Notes: generated from the letters alone by a model not told the origin. A stretch of 64,000 nucleotides of DNA from Ruminococcus flavefaciens (GCA_902760805.1 CACWHY010000001.1:186001-250000); one strand, 5' to 3'. Positions 1 through 8,723 are shown, counted from the stretch's first letter. Made by a program: numbers and translations.

Positions 1-317
1 AGCTGGAGGGCGCTGAGCTATTCTACTTCTGGATCATTTCAGCAGGTCTGCTGGTTTTCCATGCGGCAAGGCTTCTCTGGGAGGAGCTTAGGCTGCCGGA
101 AAATGACCTTATCAAGATCCGGGGCTTCATCTTTCGCACTATCAATGATGACCGCATATCAGTTCTCTACTACGATATGCGGAAAATGAAATACCGCATT
201 TTCTCCCAGAGCATCTTCCTCAAACGCAGAGAGCAGATGGAGCTGGGAACATACGTTAACCTTATCGGTATCAAGACAAAACGGAGAGTAAGGATCATAC
301 AGGTGCTCTCCTTCTGA
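1..317 (+). CDS. Partial membrane protein, C-terminal part
   Basis: An open frame enters from the left edge (first full codon at 3) and stops with TGA at 315-317; the start lies outside the window. About 104 residues are visible. A hydrophobic membrane-spanning stretch (FYFWIISAGLLVFHA) is followed by a basic, probably cytoplasmic tail rich in Arg and Lys. I do not recognise the family. A perfect 9-bp stem-loop and then asnA follow on the same strand, so the two may be cotranscribed. Confidence 0.6.
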   Translation, partial: LEGAELFYFWIISAGLLVFHAARLLWEELRLPENDLIKIRGFIFRTINDDRISVLYYDMRKMKYRIFSQSIFLKRREQMELGTYVNLIGIKTKRRVRIIQVLSF

Positions 318-328
318 TCTGTACAGCA

Positions 329-356
329 CATCAGCCGTCAATGGCGCCGGCTGATG
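329..356 (+). other. Intergenic stem-loop before asnA
   Basis: CATCAGCCG (329-337) pairs perfectly with CGGCTGATG (348-356) around a 10-nt loop. No U-run follows, so it is more likely an intercistronic processing or stability hairpin than a terminator. Confidence 0.45.
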
Positions 357-387
357 CTGAAATATCAAGCAAAGGAAAGTGATCATT

Positions 388-1398
388 ATGTCAAGAAAGC
401 TGTATATCCCTGAGGGCTATAAGTCAGCCCTTACGCTGAGAGAAACTCAGCACGCTATCAAGTACATCAAGGATGTCTTCCAGCAGGCCCTGTCATTTGC
501 CCTGACTCTGGACAGAGTTTCCGCACCGCTGATCGTCCGCAAGGGAAGCGGTATCAACGACGACCTCAACGGCGTTGAGCGCAAGGTGGACTTCACTATC
601 AAGGAGATCGACGGCGAGGGCGAGGTAGTGCAGTCTCTGGCTAAGTGGAAGAGAATGGCTCTCTACCGCTACGGCTATGAGCCCGGCGAGGGCATCTACA
701 CGGATATGAACGCTATCCGCCGTGATGACGACACCGACAACACTCACTCTATTTTCGTGGATCAGTGGGATTGGGAGAAGGTCATCACCCGTGAGCAGAG
801 AACACTTGACTTCCTGAAGGACGCAGCTAAGTCCGTTGTGAAGGCGATCGCTTACACAAAGCGCAAGGTGGGTCTGCGCTACCCTCAGATAGCCGACCAC
901 ATCTGCGAGGAGCCTTTCTGCATCACAACTCAGGAGCTGGAGGATATGTACCCCGACAAGACCGGCCATGAGCGTGAGCGCCTCATCACCAAGGAGCACG
1001 GAACTGTTTTCCTCATGCAGATCGGCGGAAAGCTGGCAAGCGGTGAGAAGCATGACGGCAGAGCTCCTGACTACGACGACTGGCAGCTCAACGGCGATAT
1101 CCTGATCTGGGACGAGATCCTGGACGACTCCCTTGAGGTAAGCTCAATGGGTATCAGAGTTGACGAGAAGTCCCTGAGATCCCAGCTTGCAGAGTGCGGC
1201 GCTGAGGACAGGATGGCCTACAAGTACCACCAGATGATCGCAGACGGAACTCTTCCCCTGACTATCGGCGGCGGTATCGGCCAGTCAAGACTTTGTATGC
1301 TGCTGCTGAACAAGGCTCATATCGGCGAGGTGCAGTCATCTATCTGGCCTGAGGACATGGTAGAGAAGTGCGCTGAGAGCGGTATAACTCTTCTGTAA
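388..1398 (+). CDS. asnA: Aspartate--ammonia ligase AsnA
   Basis: Makes asparagine from aspartate, ammonia and ATP in the cytoplasm; class II aminoacyl-tRNA-synthetase-like fold. The 336-residue product matches AsnA in length and carries the family signatures SLAKWKR, FVDQWDWEKV, RAPDYDDW and the C-terminal GGGIGQSRLCMLLL. The ATG at 388 is chosen because AAGGAAAG sits about 10 nt upstream; a GTG three codons earlier falls inside this ribosome-binding region. A strong terminator follows seven bases after the stop. Identity is secure. Confidence 0.97.
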   Translation: MSRKLYIPEGYKSALTLRETQHAIKYIKDVFQQALSFALTLDRVSAPLIVRKGSGINDDLNGVERKVDFTIKEIDGEGEVVQSLAKWKRMALYRYGYEPGEGIYTDMNAIRRDDDTDNTHSIFVDQWDWEKVITREQRTLDFLKDAAKSVVKAIAYTKRKVGLRYPQIADHICEEPFCITTQELEDMYPDKTGHERERLITKEHGTVFLMQIGGKLASGEKHDGRAPDYDDWQLNGDILIWDEILDDSLEVSSMGIRVDEKSLRSQLAECGAEDRMAYKYHQMIADGTLPLTIGGGIGQSRLCMLLLNKAHIGEVQSSIWPEDMVEKCAESGITLL

Positions 1399-1404
1399 AA
1401 AATT

Positions 1405-1436
1405 GCCACGGTGCTGAGAGGTACCGTGGCTTTTTT
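1405..1436 (+). terminator. Terminator of asnA
   Basis: GCCACGGT (1405-1412) pairs with ACCGTGGC (1423-1430), followed directly by six T. Typical intrinsic terminator. Confidence 0.9.
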
Positions 1437-1437
1437 G

Positions 1438-1466
1438 TTGACAAAGCAGAGCTGACGTGGTATAAT
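1438..1466 (+). promoter_or_regulatory. Sigma-A promoter of the Nudix gene
   Basis: TTGACA at 1438-1443 and TATAAT at 1461-1466 with a 17-nt spacer, both hexamers perfect. It begins inside the T-run end of the asnA terminator. A GGAGGAGAG ribosome-binding site and ATG at 1493 follow. Confidence 0.9.
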
Positions 1467-1492
1467 TGTTCAAAACAAATGGAGGAGAGAGA

Positions 1493-1906
1493 ATGGAAGC
1501 GAAACTCATCGTCAAAGGCATAGTTTACAACCAGAGGCTGGGCAAGATCCTTCTGGTGCAGAGGAGCAAGGATGACCCTTCCGGCCCGAATACCTGGGAA
1601 AACCCCGGCGGCAAGCTGGAGCCCGGCGAAACTCCCCAGGAGGGGGCTTTGCGGGAGATAATGGAGGAGACCGGCATCACCGACATCACCATTGACAGGA
1701 TAGCTTACCTGACGCTTATGGACGGTGAGCGGCCTGCTCTTCTGATCGTTTATCTTTGCAGGACAGCTGTGTCAGAGGTGACCATAAGTGACGAGCATCA
1801 GGCCTATATTTGGGCTGACGAGGCCAAATGCCGTGAGCTGCTGCCTGACAGTATCATCAGGGATCTTGAGGAAAATCATGTAATGGAGCTGATCACCGGA
1901 GCGTAA
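1493..1906 (+). CDS. Nudix hydrolase (MutT-like)
   Basis: A 137-residue protein with one Nudix box beginning GGKLEPGETPQEGALREI and continuing MEETGI, the Mg-binding helix that hydrolyses nucleoside diphosphates linked to another moiety. The small size and AKLIVKGIVYNQ start resemble MutT/8-oxo-dGTPase-type housecleaning enzymes, but substrate cannot be read from sequence. The ATG at 1493 is preceded by GGAGGAGAG; an upstream TTG in frame overlaps the -10 box and cannot be the start. Monocistronic: own perfect promoter and own terminator, whose stem overlaps the stop codon. Confidence 0.9.
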   Translation: MEAKLIVKGIVYNQRLGKILLVQRSKDDPSGPNTWENPGGKLEPGETPQEGALREIMEETGITDITIDRIAYLTLMDGERPALLIVYLCRTAVSEVTISDEHQAYIWADEAKCRELLPDSIIRDLEENHVMELITGA

Positions 1907-1922
1907 TTGCTCCGGTTTTTTT
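1895..1922 (+). terminator. Terminator of the Nudix gene
   Basis: ACCGGAGC (1895-1902) pairs with GCTCCGGT (1909-1916), then a T-run. The loop contains the TAA stop codon. Confidence 0.88.
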
Positions 1923-1944
1923 ATAATAATTTGTTGCGGAATTA

Positions 1945-1973
1945 TTGACAAATCGTGAAAAAGTTTGTATAAT
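1945..1973 (+). promoter_or_regulatory. Sigma-A promoter of the galactanase gene
   Basis: TTGACA (1945-1950), 17-nt spacer, TATAAT (1968-1973). The predicted 5' leader to the ATG at 2031 is about 50 nt. Confidence 0.9.
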
Positions 1974-2030
1974 GATTTCAAAGAAAACTGGCAGAGCTGC
2001 CCTCTGAGCTCTGCTGAAAAGGAGGAGTTT

Positions 2031-4001
2031 ATGATACTGAAAAGAATTCTTGCAGGCGCTGCGGCGGCGCTGACGCTTTGCCTTTCTGTGGGGAGCTTTC
2101 CGGCGAAGGCACCGCTCTCAGCTTCCGCAGCAGAGGCCGTGACCTTCACCAGCTTCGATACCTCAGTCAACGGCGGCGAGGTCATCAGGGGAGTTGATGT
2201 TTCATCCGTTATCGCTCTGGAAAAGGCCGGCGTGAAGTTCCGCAACGATCAGGGGCAGGAGCAGGATCTGTTCAAGACCCTTGCGGAAAACGGCGTGAAC
2301 TACATCCGTGTCCGGGTGTGGAACGACCCATACGACTCTAGCGGAAACTCCTACGGCGGCGGAAACAACGATGTGGACACCGCCTGCCAGATCGCAGCAA
2401 GGGCTGCAAAATACGGCATGAAGCTGTTGGTGGACATCCAGTATTCTGACTTCTGGGCAGATCCTGCCAAGCAGACTCGCCCGAAATATTGGGCTGAACA
2501 CGACATCGACACTCTTTCCGGCGAGATCTATAAGTGGACCACCTGGGTGCTGAAGTCTGTCACTGAGGCCGGCGGCCAGATCGGTATGGTGCAGGTTGGC
2601 AACGAGACAAACTGCTTCTTCTGCGGCGAAACTGACATGAATACAATCTGCAAGCTCTTCGCCAGCGGAAACAAGGCTGTGCGTGATTTCGACAAAAAAA
2701 TCCTCATCGCTCATCACTTCGCAAACCCCTCAAATGCGGAGCACTACCTTTGGTACGCCAAGGTAATGAACGACAACAAGCTGGATTACGACGTTTTTGC
2801 GACTTCGTATTACCCCTATTGGCACGGCACCACTGAAAACCTGACCAGCGTTCTGAAAAAAATCGGCGACACCTATGGCAAGTACGTCATGGTGGCAGAA
2901 ATGGCCTACCCGTACACTGACACCGACGGCGACTTTCAGGGAAACGCTGTGACAAGCCAGTCCAGCGGCTGCGATATGCGCTATCCTGTGTCAGTAGAGG
3001 GCCAGTCTCAGTGCATCAGGGACGTTTATCAGGCTGTGGCAAACACCGGTAAATGGGGCATCGGCGTGTTCTACTGGGAGCCTGCCTGGCTGGGAGTTCC
3101 CGGGGACAATTACTACGCTCAGAAGGCTGTCTGGGAGGAGACCGGCTCCGGCTGGGCGACCAAGTACGCTGTTGGCTACGATCAGGACGTTTCTGACACG
3201 GGAGGAAGCTCCTATGACAATCAGGGACTGTTCGACTCCCAGGGCAAGCCGCTGGAGTCCCTGAGAGTTTTCGGAGATGTTTTCCCGAAGAAGGAGAATG
3301 TTGTTCCCGAGGAGGGAGCTCAGATCACCGACGGCAGCTATCGGATCCGCAGCCTTGCCAGCGGTATGTATCTGACTGTGGAAAACGGCGAGGGCAAGCC
3401 TGGCGGAAATGTTTTCCAGTTCTCGGCAGACGGTGCTGCGGACTACAATATCTGGAACATTAAAGCGGCCGGTGACGGCTATTATGAGATCTACTCGGCG
3501 ATCGGCGGGGGAGAGACCTATCTCCTGGATCTGGATTACGGAAAGGCCGACGACCGAACGAATATCGGCATTTACACGAACACCTTTGCAGATGCTCAGA
3601 AGTTCAAGTTCCTGGAGGCGGAGGACGGATATGTGATCCTCACCAAGTCCAGCGGCGACAAGAGCGCTGTGGAGGTGGCGGACAGTTCCCGTGAGGACGG
3701 CGGAAACGTCCAGCAGCTGACTCGAAATGGCTCTCTCCAGCAGATATGGGTGCTGGAGCCGGTGGAGGAGCTGATCATCTGCGGCGATCTTTCCGGCGAC
3801 GGAAGGGTGTCTGTATTCGACCTGATCATGCTGCGCCAGAAGCTCCTTGACAGCCAGTGGGAGGAGCGCTGTGACGTGAACAGCGACAGTCAGTTCAACA
3901 TGAACGACCTTGTTTCCTTGCAGAGCTTCCTGTTGGGCAGATCTGAGCTGGACCGTCCCACAAGAGGCACTCCACGAAACACGATATTCCCCAGAAAATA
4001 G
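2031..4001 (+). CDS. Secreted GH53 endo-beta-1,4-galactanase with lectin-like and dockerin domains
   Basis: Predicted to cut beta-1,4-galactan side chains of pectin/arabinogalactan outside the cell. The 656-residue product has a signal peptide (about residues 1-37), then a GH53 barrel (about 45-420) with the acid/base Glu192 in QVGNETN and nucleophile Glu290 in MVAEMAYPYT. A ricin-B/CBM13-like domain follows (about 432-580; DGSYRIRSLASGMYLTVENG). The C-terminus is a type I dockerin with two Ca-binding repeats, DLSGDGRVSVFD (from 586) and DVNSDSQFNMND (from 615). The ATG at 2031 follows AAGGAGGAG. The dockerin implies docking to a cohesin scaffold; none is encoded here. Monocistronic, with its own promoter and a shared convergent terminator. 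Confidence 0.94.
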   Translation: MILKRILAGAAAALTLCLSVGSFPAKAPLSASAAEAVTFTSFDTSVNGGEVIRGVDVSSVIALEKAGVKFRNDQGQEQDLFKTLAENGVNYIRVRVWNDPYDSSGNSYGGGNNDVDTACQIAARAAKYGMKLLVDIQYSDFWADPAKQTRPKYWAEHDIDTLSGEIYKWTTWVLKSVTEAGGQIGMVQVGNETNCFFCGETDMNTICKLFASGNKAVRDFDKKILIAHHFANPSNAEHYLWYAKVMNDNKLDYDVFATSYYPYWHGTTENLTSVLKKIGDTYGKYVMVAEMAYPYTDTDGDFQGNAVTSQSSGCDMRYPVSVEGQSQCIRDVYQAVANTGKWGIGVFYWEPAWLGVPGDNYYAQKAVWEETGSGWATKYAVGYDQDVSDTGGSSYDNQGLFDSQGKPLESLRVFGDVFPKKENVVPEEGAQITDGSYRIRSLASGMYLTVENGEGKPGGNVFQFSADGAADYNIWNIKAAGDGYYEIYSAIGGGETYLLDLDYGKADDRTNIGIYTNTFADAQKFKFLEAEDGYVILTKSSGDKSAVEVADSSREDGGNVQQLTRNGSLQQIWVLEPVEELIICGDLSGDGRVSVFDLIMLRQKLLDSQWEERCDVNSDSQFNMNDLVSLQSFLLGRSELDRPTRGTPRNTIFPRK

Positions 4002-4015
4002 GCGTTTTGCCAATG

Positions 4016-4050
4016 AAAAAGCCCCGGAGCAGCGAAGCTCTGGGGCTTTT
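4016..4050. terminator. Bidirectional terminator between galactanase and hflX
   Basis: A-run 4016-4020, GCCCCGGAGC (4021-4030) pairing with GCTCTGGGGC (4036-4045, one G-U), then TTTT. It works on both strands and separates the convergent genes ending at 4001 (+) and 4063 (-). Confidence 0.85.
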
Positions 4051-4062
4051 GTGTGTCTATGG

Positions 4063-5310
4063 TCAGCAGATGTACTGCTGGGCTTCCTTTATCAGCTTAA
4101 CGTCAACGAGAGCGTCGATCAGAGTGCCGTTCTCCTGATACTCCTCGGCGAAGACCTTGCCCTCGGCTCTGATCCGGCCGATGAAGGCGGTCTTGTCATA
4201 GGGGACAAGGAGAGTCATTCTCCGGGCGGTCTCCGGGAGATTTTCCGTAATGCACCTTAGCAGCTTGTCGAAGCCGGTGCGCTCCTTGGCGCTGATCATA
4301 ACGGTCTGGCTGTCCTCGAAAACTGTGTCCGGGTAAAGGGCAGCATCGGCCTTGTTCAGCACCTGGATTTTGGGGATCGCTTCGCAGCCCAGCTCGTTGA
4401 GGAGTTTCTCCGTGACCTGAGCCTGTTCCTCACGCTCGGGTGAGGAAAGGTCCTGCACATTGAGGATAATGTCGGCAGAAGCCGCCTCCTCCAACGTGGA
4501 CTTGAAGGCCTCTACAAGGTCGTGGGGCAGCCGCCGGATCAGTCCAACAGTGTCGATGAGCAGCACGCTCCTTCCGTCTGGCAGCTCTATGGAACGGGAG
4601 GTTATATCCAGTGTGGCAAACAGCTTGTTTTCCGCAAGAACACCGGCGTCGGTCAGTGCGTTGAGCAGTGTGGACTTGCCAACGTTGGTGTAGCCCACGA
4701 TAGCTGCGCAGAGCACTCCGTCCTTCTTTCGGCGGGAGCGTGAGAAGTCACGGTGCTTTTTAAGCTGTTCGAGCTCGTCCTCAAGGGCAGAGATCCTCTT
4801 GCGGATGTGGCGCTTGTCGGTCTCCAGCTTGGTCTCGCCGGGACCCCTAGTGCCGATACCTCCTCCCAATCGGGACAGGGCAGTTCCCATTCCGGTGAGC
4901 CGGGGCAGCCGGTATTTCTGCTGTGCCAGTTCAACCTGGAGCTTACCCTCCTTAGTGCGGGCACGCTGTGCGAAAATGTCTAAGATCAGCGTAGTTCGGT
5001 CGATAACTCTCACGTCAAGGATCTGCTCGATGTTTCGCACCTGAACTCCGGAGAGCTCATGGTCGAAGATCACCAGTTCTGCCTCCAGAGCCTCAAGCTG
5101 CTCCTTCAGCTCCTCCAGACGTCCTGCGCCCATGCAGGTAGCCGGGTCGTAGGACTGCTTCTTTTGGAGCACCTCACCTACTACCTCAGCGTTGGCAGTT
5201 GCGGCCAGCTCAGCCAGCTCAGCAAGGGAGGCCTCAGCGTCGAATTCTCCCGTATCTACGCAGGCCAGCACCGTGCGAACGGGCTGGTCATCGGTCTTGT
5301 TTTCGTACAT
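4063..5310 (-). CDS. hflX: GTPase HflX
   Basis: A ribosome-associated GTPase that splits or rescues stalled 70S ribosomes under stress. The 415-residue product shows the HflX N-terminal domain (LEELKEQLEALEAELVIFDH), the glycine-rich linker GGGIGTRGPGETKLETDKR, and a GTPase domain with P-loop GYTNVGKSTLLNAL, switch II DTVGLIRRLPHDLVEAF and a NKAD G4 motif. AAGGAGAAG precedes the ATG at 5310. It is the last gene of a minus-strand run: only 9 nt separate it from hslO, whose stop overlaps its ribosome-binding region. Confidence 0.96.
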   Translation of the reverse strand: MYENKTDDQPVRTVLACVDTGEFDAEASLAELAELAATANAEVVGEVLQKKQSYDPATCMGAGRLEELKEQLEALEAELVIFDHELSGVQVRNIEQILDVRVIDRTTLILDIFAQRARTKEGKLQVELAQQKYRLPRLTGMGTALSRLGGGIGTRGPGETKLETDKRHIRKRISALEDELEQLKKHRDFSRSRRKKDGVLCAAIVGYTNVGKSTLLNALTDAGVLAENKLFATLDITSRSIELPDGRSVLLIDTVGLIRRLPHDLVEAFKSTLEEAASADIILNVQDLSSPEREEQAQVTEKLLNELGCEAIPKIQVLNKADAALYPDTVFEDSQTVMISAKERTGFDKLLRCITENLPETARRMTLLVPYDKTAFIGRIRAEGKVFAEEYQENGTLIDALVDVKLIKEAQQYIC

Positions 5311-5319
5311 ATCTTCTCC

Positions 5320-6213
5320 TTATTCCTCATCCTCGGAGGAAGCAGCCTCAGCCAGAGCAGCGATCTCCTTTGGAGTGAAAACGTATTTCTTTCCGCAGAA
5401 ATGGCAGGAGACCTCAGTGTCCTTGCCCTCAGCGGCGATAGAGCGCAGCTCCTGCTGACCGATGCTGATCAGCACCTTTTCCGTGCGGCTGCGGCTGCAA
5501 TCACATTTGTATTTCGGGTGAGAGGAGTCAAGCTCGTTGGGCTCAAGTCCCTCAAGGAGCATACCAGCGATCTCCTCGGGGGTCACGCCCTCTGCCAGCA
5601 GAGCCGAAACAGGGCGCATTTTCCGGACATTTTCCTCGATAGTGGAAATGCACTTTTCGTCTGCAAAAGGCAGGAGCTGCACCAGAAATCCGCCGGCGGA
5701 CTTCACAGTCAGGTCGGGGTTGACCAGCACTCCAAGAGCGCACACCGTGGGGATCTGCTCGCTGGTTGCGTAGTAGCTTGCGATGTCCTCGGCGATCTCT
5801 CCGGAAACAAGGGGGATCACGCCAACGTAGGGCTCACGGAGACCCATGTCCTTCACTACGGAGAGGGTTCCGTCCTTGCCCACGGCACCGGCAACGTCCA
5901 GTTTGCCCTTGTCGTTGAGAGGGATCTCCACCACAGGATTTGACACGCTGCTCTTTACGTTTCCACGGCTGTCAGCAACGGCCACAAGCTGTCCGGCAGG
6001 GCCGTCAGCGTCCACACGGAGGGTAATGCTGTCGTCCTCGCCCTTGAGCATATAGCCCATGAGAGAGGCAGCGATGGTCAGTCTTCCCAGGCCGGCAGTG
6101 ACCACGGCTGAGGTCTTGTGTATCTGTTCGATCTCTGAAACGATGTCCTTTCCGTCAAGGACGGCGGCAAATGCGGAGCCGTCTGCGGAGATCATTCTGT
6201 ATAGCTTTCCCAT
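5320..6213 (-). CDS. hslO: Redox-regulated chaperone Hsp33
   Basis: A holdase activated by oxidative unfolding; zinc is held by four Cys in the reduced state. The 297-residue product has the long N-terminal domain (GLGRLTIAASLMGYMLKGED; VSGEIAEDIASYYATSEQ) and a C-terminal zinc module with CDCSRSR followed about 30 residues later by CHFCGKKY, the CxC...CxxC redox switch. An acidic tail follows. AAGGAG precedes ATG 6213, 11 nt after the upstream methyltransferase. Pairing with hflX puts two stress-response proteins in one transcript. Confidence 0.96.
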   Translation of the reverse strand: MGKLYRMISADGSAFAAVLDGKDIVSEIEQIHKTSAVVTAGLGRLTIAASLMGYMLKGEDDSITLRVDADGPAGQLVAVADSRGNVKSSVSNPVVEIPLNDKGKLDVAGAVGKDGTLSVVKDMGLREPYVGVIPLVSGEIAEDIASYYATSEQIPTVCALGVLVNPDLTVKSAGGFLVQLLPFADEKCISTIEENVRKMRPVSALLAEGVTPEEIAGMLLEGLEPNELDSSHPKYKCDCSRSRTEKVLISIGQQELRSIAAEGKDTEVSCHFCGKKYVFTPKEIAALAEAASSEDEE

Positions 6214-6224
6214 ATTTATTCTCC

Positions 6225-6983
6225 TTACTCAGTTTTTCTGCTTCTTGCAACATACACGATACGCTGTGAGTCTTCCTTAGGCGGCTCAAATGAGTCGTCG
6301 CCGTACTTGGCCACAAGCTCAAGACCGCACTCGTCAAGGAGCTGCTCGATGAGCTCCTCACTGTAGGCCTTTTCTGAGAAGCTGTCAGAGCTTCTTGACC
6401 AAAGGCCGTTTTCCTCCTTCTCGAAGAAGACCAGCTCCATTTTCACCTCGTCGGTCTTGGGGTCAAGGGAGTTCTCCCACACGCAGTAAACGCTGTCGGT
6501 CTCATAGGTGAAGGTGTTGTTTGCAAGGATATTTCTGTGCTTGTAGAGGGTGTTCACATCGAAGATGAACAGACCCTTCGGCTCGGCGAAAAGCGCTACC
6601 TTCTCAAATACCTGTCTTACGTCCTCGGCAGTTGACAGGTGATTTATGCTGTCAAGAGCGCATATCGTGATGCCGATAGTGCCGAACATATCGATATTTC
6701 GCATATCCTGACACAGGTACTGGATATTCAGGCCTGAATCGAATTTCTTCTCGATAGCGATCCCCAGCATCTCGTCTGACAGGTCAACTCCGATCACGTC
6801 GAAGCCCTGACGAGCCATTTCCTCGGAGATACTGCCCGTACCGCAGGCAAGATCCAGCAGGATATTGTTATCTGTCTGGTCAAAACGCCTGATGATCTGG
6901 CCGAAATACTCCGCCCTGCCCTTATAGTCGATGTTGGCGGTGAGCTGGTCGTAATACCGGGCAAAAACGCTGTAGCCGCTCAT
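6225..6983 (-). CDS. SAM-dependent class I methyltransferase
   Basis: A 252-residue protein with Rossmann-fold motif I LLDLACGTGSISEEMARQG followed by VIGVDLSDEML (acidic residue binding SAM ribose) and motif II/III around FDVNTLYKHRN. It resembles small-molecule or cyclopropane-type class I methyltransferases; the substrate is unknown. AAAGGAGTGAG precedes the ATG. It sits between a lipoprotein gene and hslO with gaps near 12 nt, so it is in the same operon, but the context does not reveal a substrate. Confidence 0.85.
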   Translation of the reverse strand: MSGYSVFARYYDQLTANIDYKGRAEYFGQIIRRFDQTDNNILLDLACGTGSISEEMARQGFDVIGVDLSDEMLGIAIEKKFDSGLNIQYLCQDMRNIDMFGTIGITICALDSINHLSTAEDVRQVFEKVALFAEPKGLFIFDVNTLYKHRNILANNTFTYETDSVYCVWENSLDPKTDEVKMELVFFEKEENGLWSRSSDSFSEKAYSEELIEQLLDECGLELVAKYGDDSFEPPKEDSQRIVYVARSRKTE

Positions 6984-6995
6984 TTTCTCACTCCT

Positions 6996-7730
6996 TTAGT
7001 CAATGGGGACTTCCTCTTGGCGGAACTCTCCGTTATCGTCCTGAACGAGCTTTTCTCTCATGTAGAGCTCCTCCTGGCCGTCAGTCACAGTAAAGTGGTC
7101 GATCAGGATCTCCTCCCCGGAGGCATACTGCCGGTCAACTCCCACCAGCACCGGCTTGCCCTCCTGCCAGTCGTAGGAGCGGTCCTCGTAGTCCACAGCA
7201 GAGCCCTTTTCGTGGACGGTCAGGATCCCGGCGGCATCGTTTGGCTGGGCGAAAAAGCCGATCTCGCTGAGCTCCGGCCACTCCTTGAACTCACCGCTTT
7301 CCGGGTCATAGCGGAAATACACGCCCAGGCTGTTGTAGGGGGAGAAGCTGGTCATCACGAAGAGATCTGCGTACAGGTCGAAGTCGAAATCGTCCTCCAC
7401 AAGAACGCTCTCCGGGTCGGAATAGAGCATGAGGGAGGAGGTATCTACGCTCAAAAGCTGCACAACTTCACCGTTTTTCAGGTACTCCACGCCCTCCTCG
7501 GTCACATGGAACTTCATATCCGTGTTATAAACTGCGCCTGTTTCGCCTTCAGTCAGCAGTGGGAAGTCCTCAGCTGCTTCCTCGGCAGAGGTCTCTGCAT
7601 CGGTGGGAGTTTCCTCCGTGGGGACCTCGTACACAGAGCTCTCCACGGGCTTTGAGCTGTCGGCGTTATCCTTAGCGCTGCCGCAGCCGGTCAGCAGAGC
7701 CAGCGCAATGATCATCGCAAGTTTTTTCAT
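6996..7730 (-). CDS. Lipoprotein of unknown function, paralogue of upstream gene
   Basis: A 244-residue protein starting MKKLAMIIALALLTGCGS, a lipoprotein signal peptide with lipobox LTGC, then an acidic, Ser/Thr-rich linker. ATG 7730 follows AGAGGTGA; an upstream in-frame ATG gives a worse signal peptide. The body resembles the adjacent upstream protein: LKNGEVVQLLSVD here against VKNGRTVQTIKLD there, and GVYFRYDPESGEF against GIYYRFDPDKLLF. I infer tandem duplication. Anchored on the outer membrane leaflet; function not recognised. Confidence 0.75.
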   Translation of the reverse strand: MKKLAMIIALALLTGCGSAKDNADSSKPVESSVYEVPTEETPTDAETSAEEAAEDFPLLTEGETGAVYNTDMKFHVTEEGVEYLKNGEVVQLLSVDTSSLMLYSDPESVLVEDDFDFDLYADLFVMTSFSPYNSLGVYFRYDPESGEFKEWPELSEIGFFAQPNDAAGILTVHEKGSAVDYEDRSYDWQEGKPVLVGVDRQYASGEEILIDHFTVTDGQEELYMREKLVQDDNGEFRQEEVPID

Positions 7731-7741
7731 AGTGTCACCTC

Positions 7742-8677
7742 TTATTGTTTCCACAGGGGAGTCAGGTCGGACTCCACGAAGAGCAGCTTGTCCGGGTCGA
7801 AACGGTAGTAGATACCGGCATTCGGGTCGCTGGGATCGGTGCGGACGAAAAAGTCCGTGTACCAGTCCATATCGGCATTAACTAAGGTCATCTCGTCTGG
7901 GGGATGCCCTTCAGCGGCTATCCAGTTATCCGGTCTCTGGTAGGTATAGCCGGAGAAATCGCCCTCTATGGTCTGCACGACCCGGTCATCAGAGCGGAGC
8001 TTAACGAAGATAGCGGTGTCCGTCTTCTCCAAATACACCTGTTCCGGGTTGACGAACTCCTCCTGCCACTGATCCTCGCCGATCCATTTTTCCCGATAGC
8101 GAAGGGCTGTTTTCACGCCGTCCTTGCAGCTATAGTAGTCCCGATATTCCGTCCCGTCAGAGTCGATGCGGTAGAATTCCATGGAGAACATGACCATTCT
8201 CATATCGCTGCTATAGTAATAAACGTTCCCGCCGTTCATTGGCTGGACATACCAGCCGTCAGTCACAGGGAACCACTCCGGCACCTCGCTGATCGGGTCA
8301 AGGAGCTTGCTGCCCATTTCCGGAGCTTCCACCAGTTCCATTTCGTTCCAGTCCCAGATATAGTACCGGCCGTACTGGGAATTTCGTGGGATGAACAGGT
8401 CATCGCCGCCGTCGCCGTTGAAGTCCCGGAAGATGATGTCCTCATCCTTCACGGAAAAGTCCAGCTTTATGGTCTGCACAGTCCTGCCATTTTTTACGAA
8501 GTCAATCTGATCTCCGGAAACTATCATGTCTCTGCCGTGGAGATCCCGGGCTTTCGGGGCAGTGGGGGACTCAGTTGGTGTCTCTTTGGGAGCTGATCCC
8601 ACGGGAGACTCAGTTTTGCTGTCAGAGCAGCCCCACAGCAGGCTTGCGCATAACAGGACCGCAGCCAGTTTTTTCAT
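7742..8677 (-). CDS. Lipoprotein with FG-GAP/VCBS-like calcium motif
   Basis: A 311-residue protein with an N-terminal lipoprotein signal (MKKLAAVLLCASLLWGC). Residues near 90-100 read FRDFNGDGGDDLFIP, matching the D-x-N-x-D-G-x-x-D core of FG-GAP/VCBS repeats that bind calcium and often form beta-propeller blades. Related to the next gene downstream, 11 nt away. AAGGAG precedes the ATG. Its start lies just beyond the secA terminator and no clear separate promoter is visible, so expression may depend on read-through. Confidence 0.75.
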   Translation of the reverse strand: MKKLAAVLLCASLLWGCSDSKTESPVGSAPKETPTESPTAPKARDLHGRDMIVSGDQIDFVKNGRTVQTIKLDFSVKDEDIIFRDFNGDGGDDLFIPRNSQYGRYYIWDWNEMELVEAPEMGSKLLDPISEVPEWFPVTDGWYVQPMNGGNVYYYSSDMRMVMFSMEFYRIDSDGTEYRDYYSCKDGVKTALRYREKWIGEDQWQEEFVNPEQVYLEKTDTAIFVKLRSDDRVVQTIEGDFSGYTYQRPDNWIAAEGHPPDEMTLVNADMDWYTDFFVRTDPSDPNAGIYYRFDPDKLLFVESDLTPLWKQ

Positions 8678-8688
8678 AAGCTCTCCTT

Positions 8689-8723
8689 ATAAAATATAGC
8701 CTGCCGGACCGACAGGCTATATT
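8689..8723 (-). terminator. Terminator of secA
   Basis: On the minus strand AATATAGCCTG pairs with CAGGCTATATT (positions 8713-8723 and 8693-8703), followed by TTTTAT. It lies 10 nt past the secA stop. Confidence 0.8.

Noticed and set aside
2991-4013. 340-codon open frame on the - strand opposite the galactanase
   Set aside because: Shadow of the lectin and dockerin region; crosses the bidirectional terminator and lacks a ribosome-binding site.
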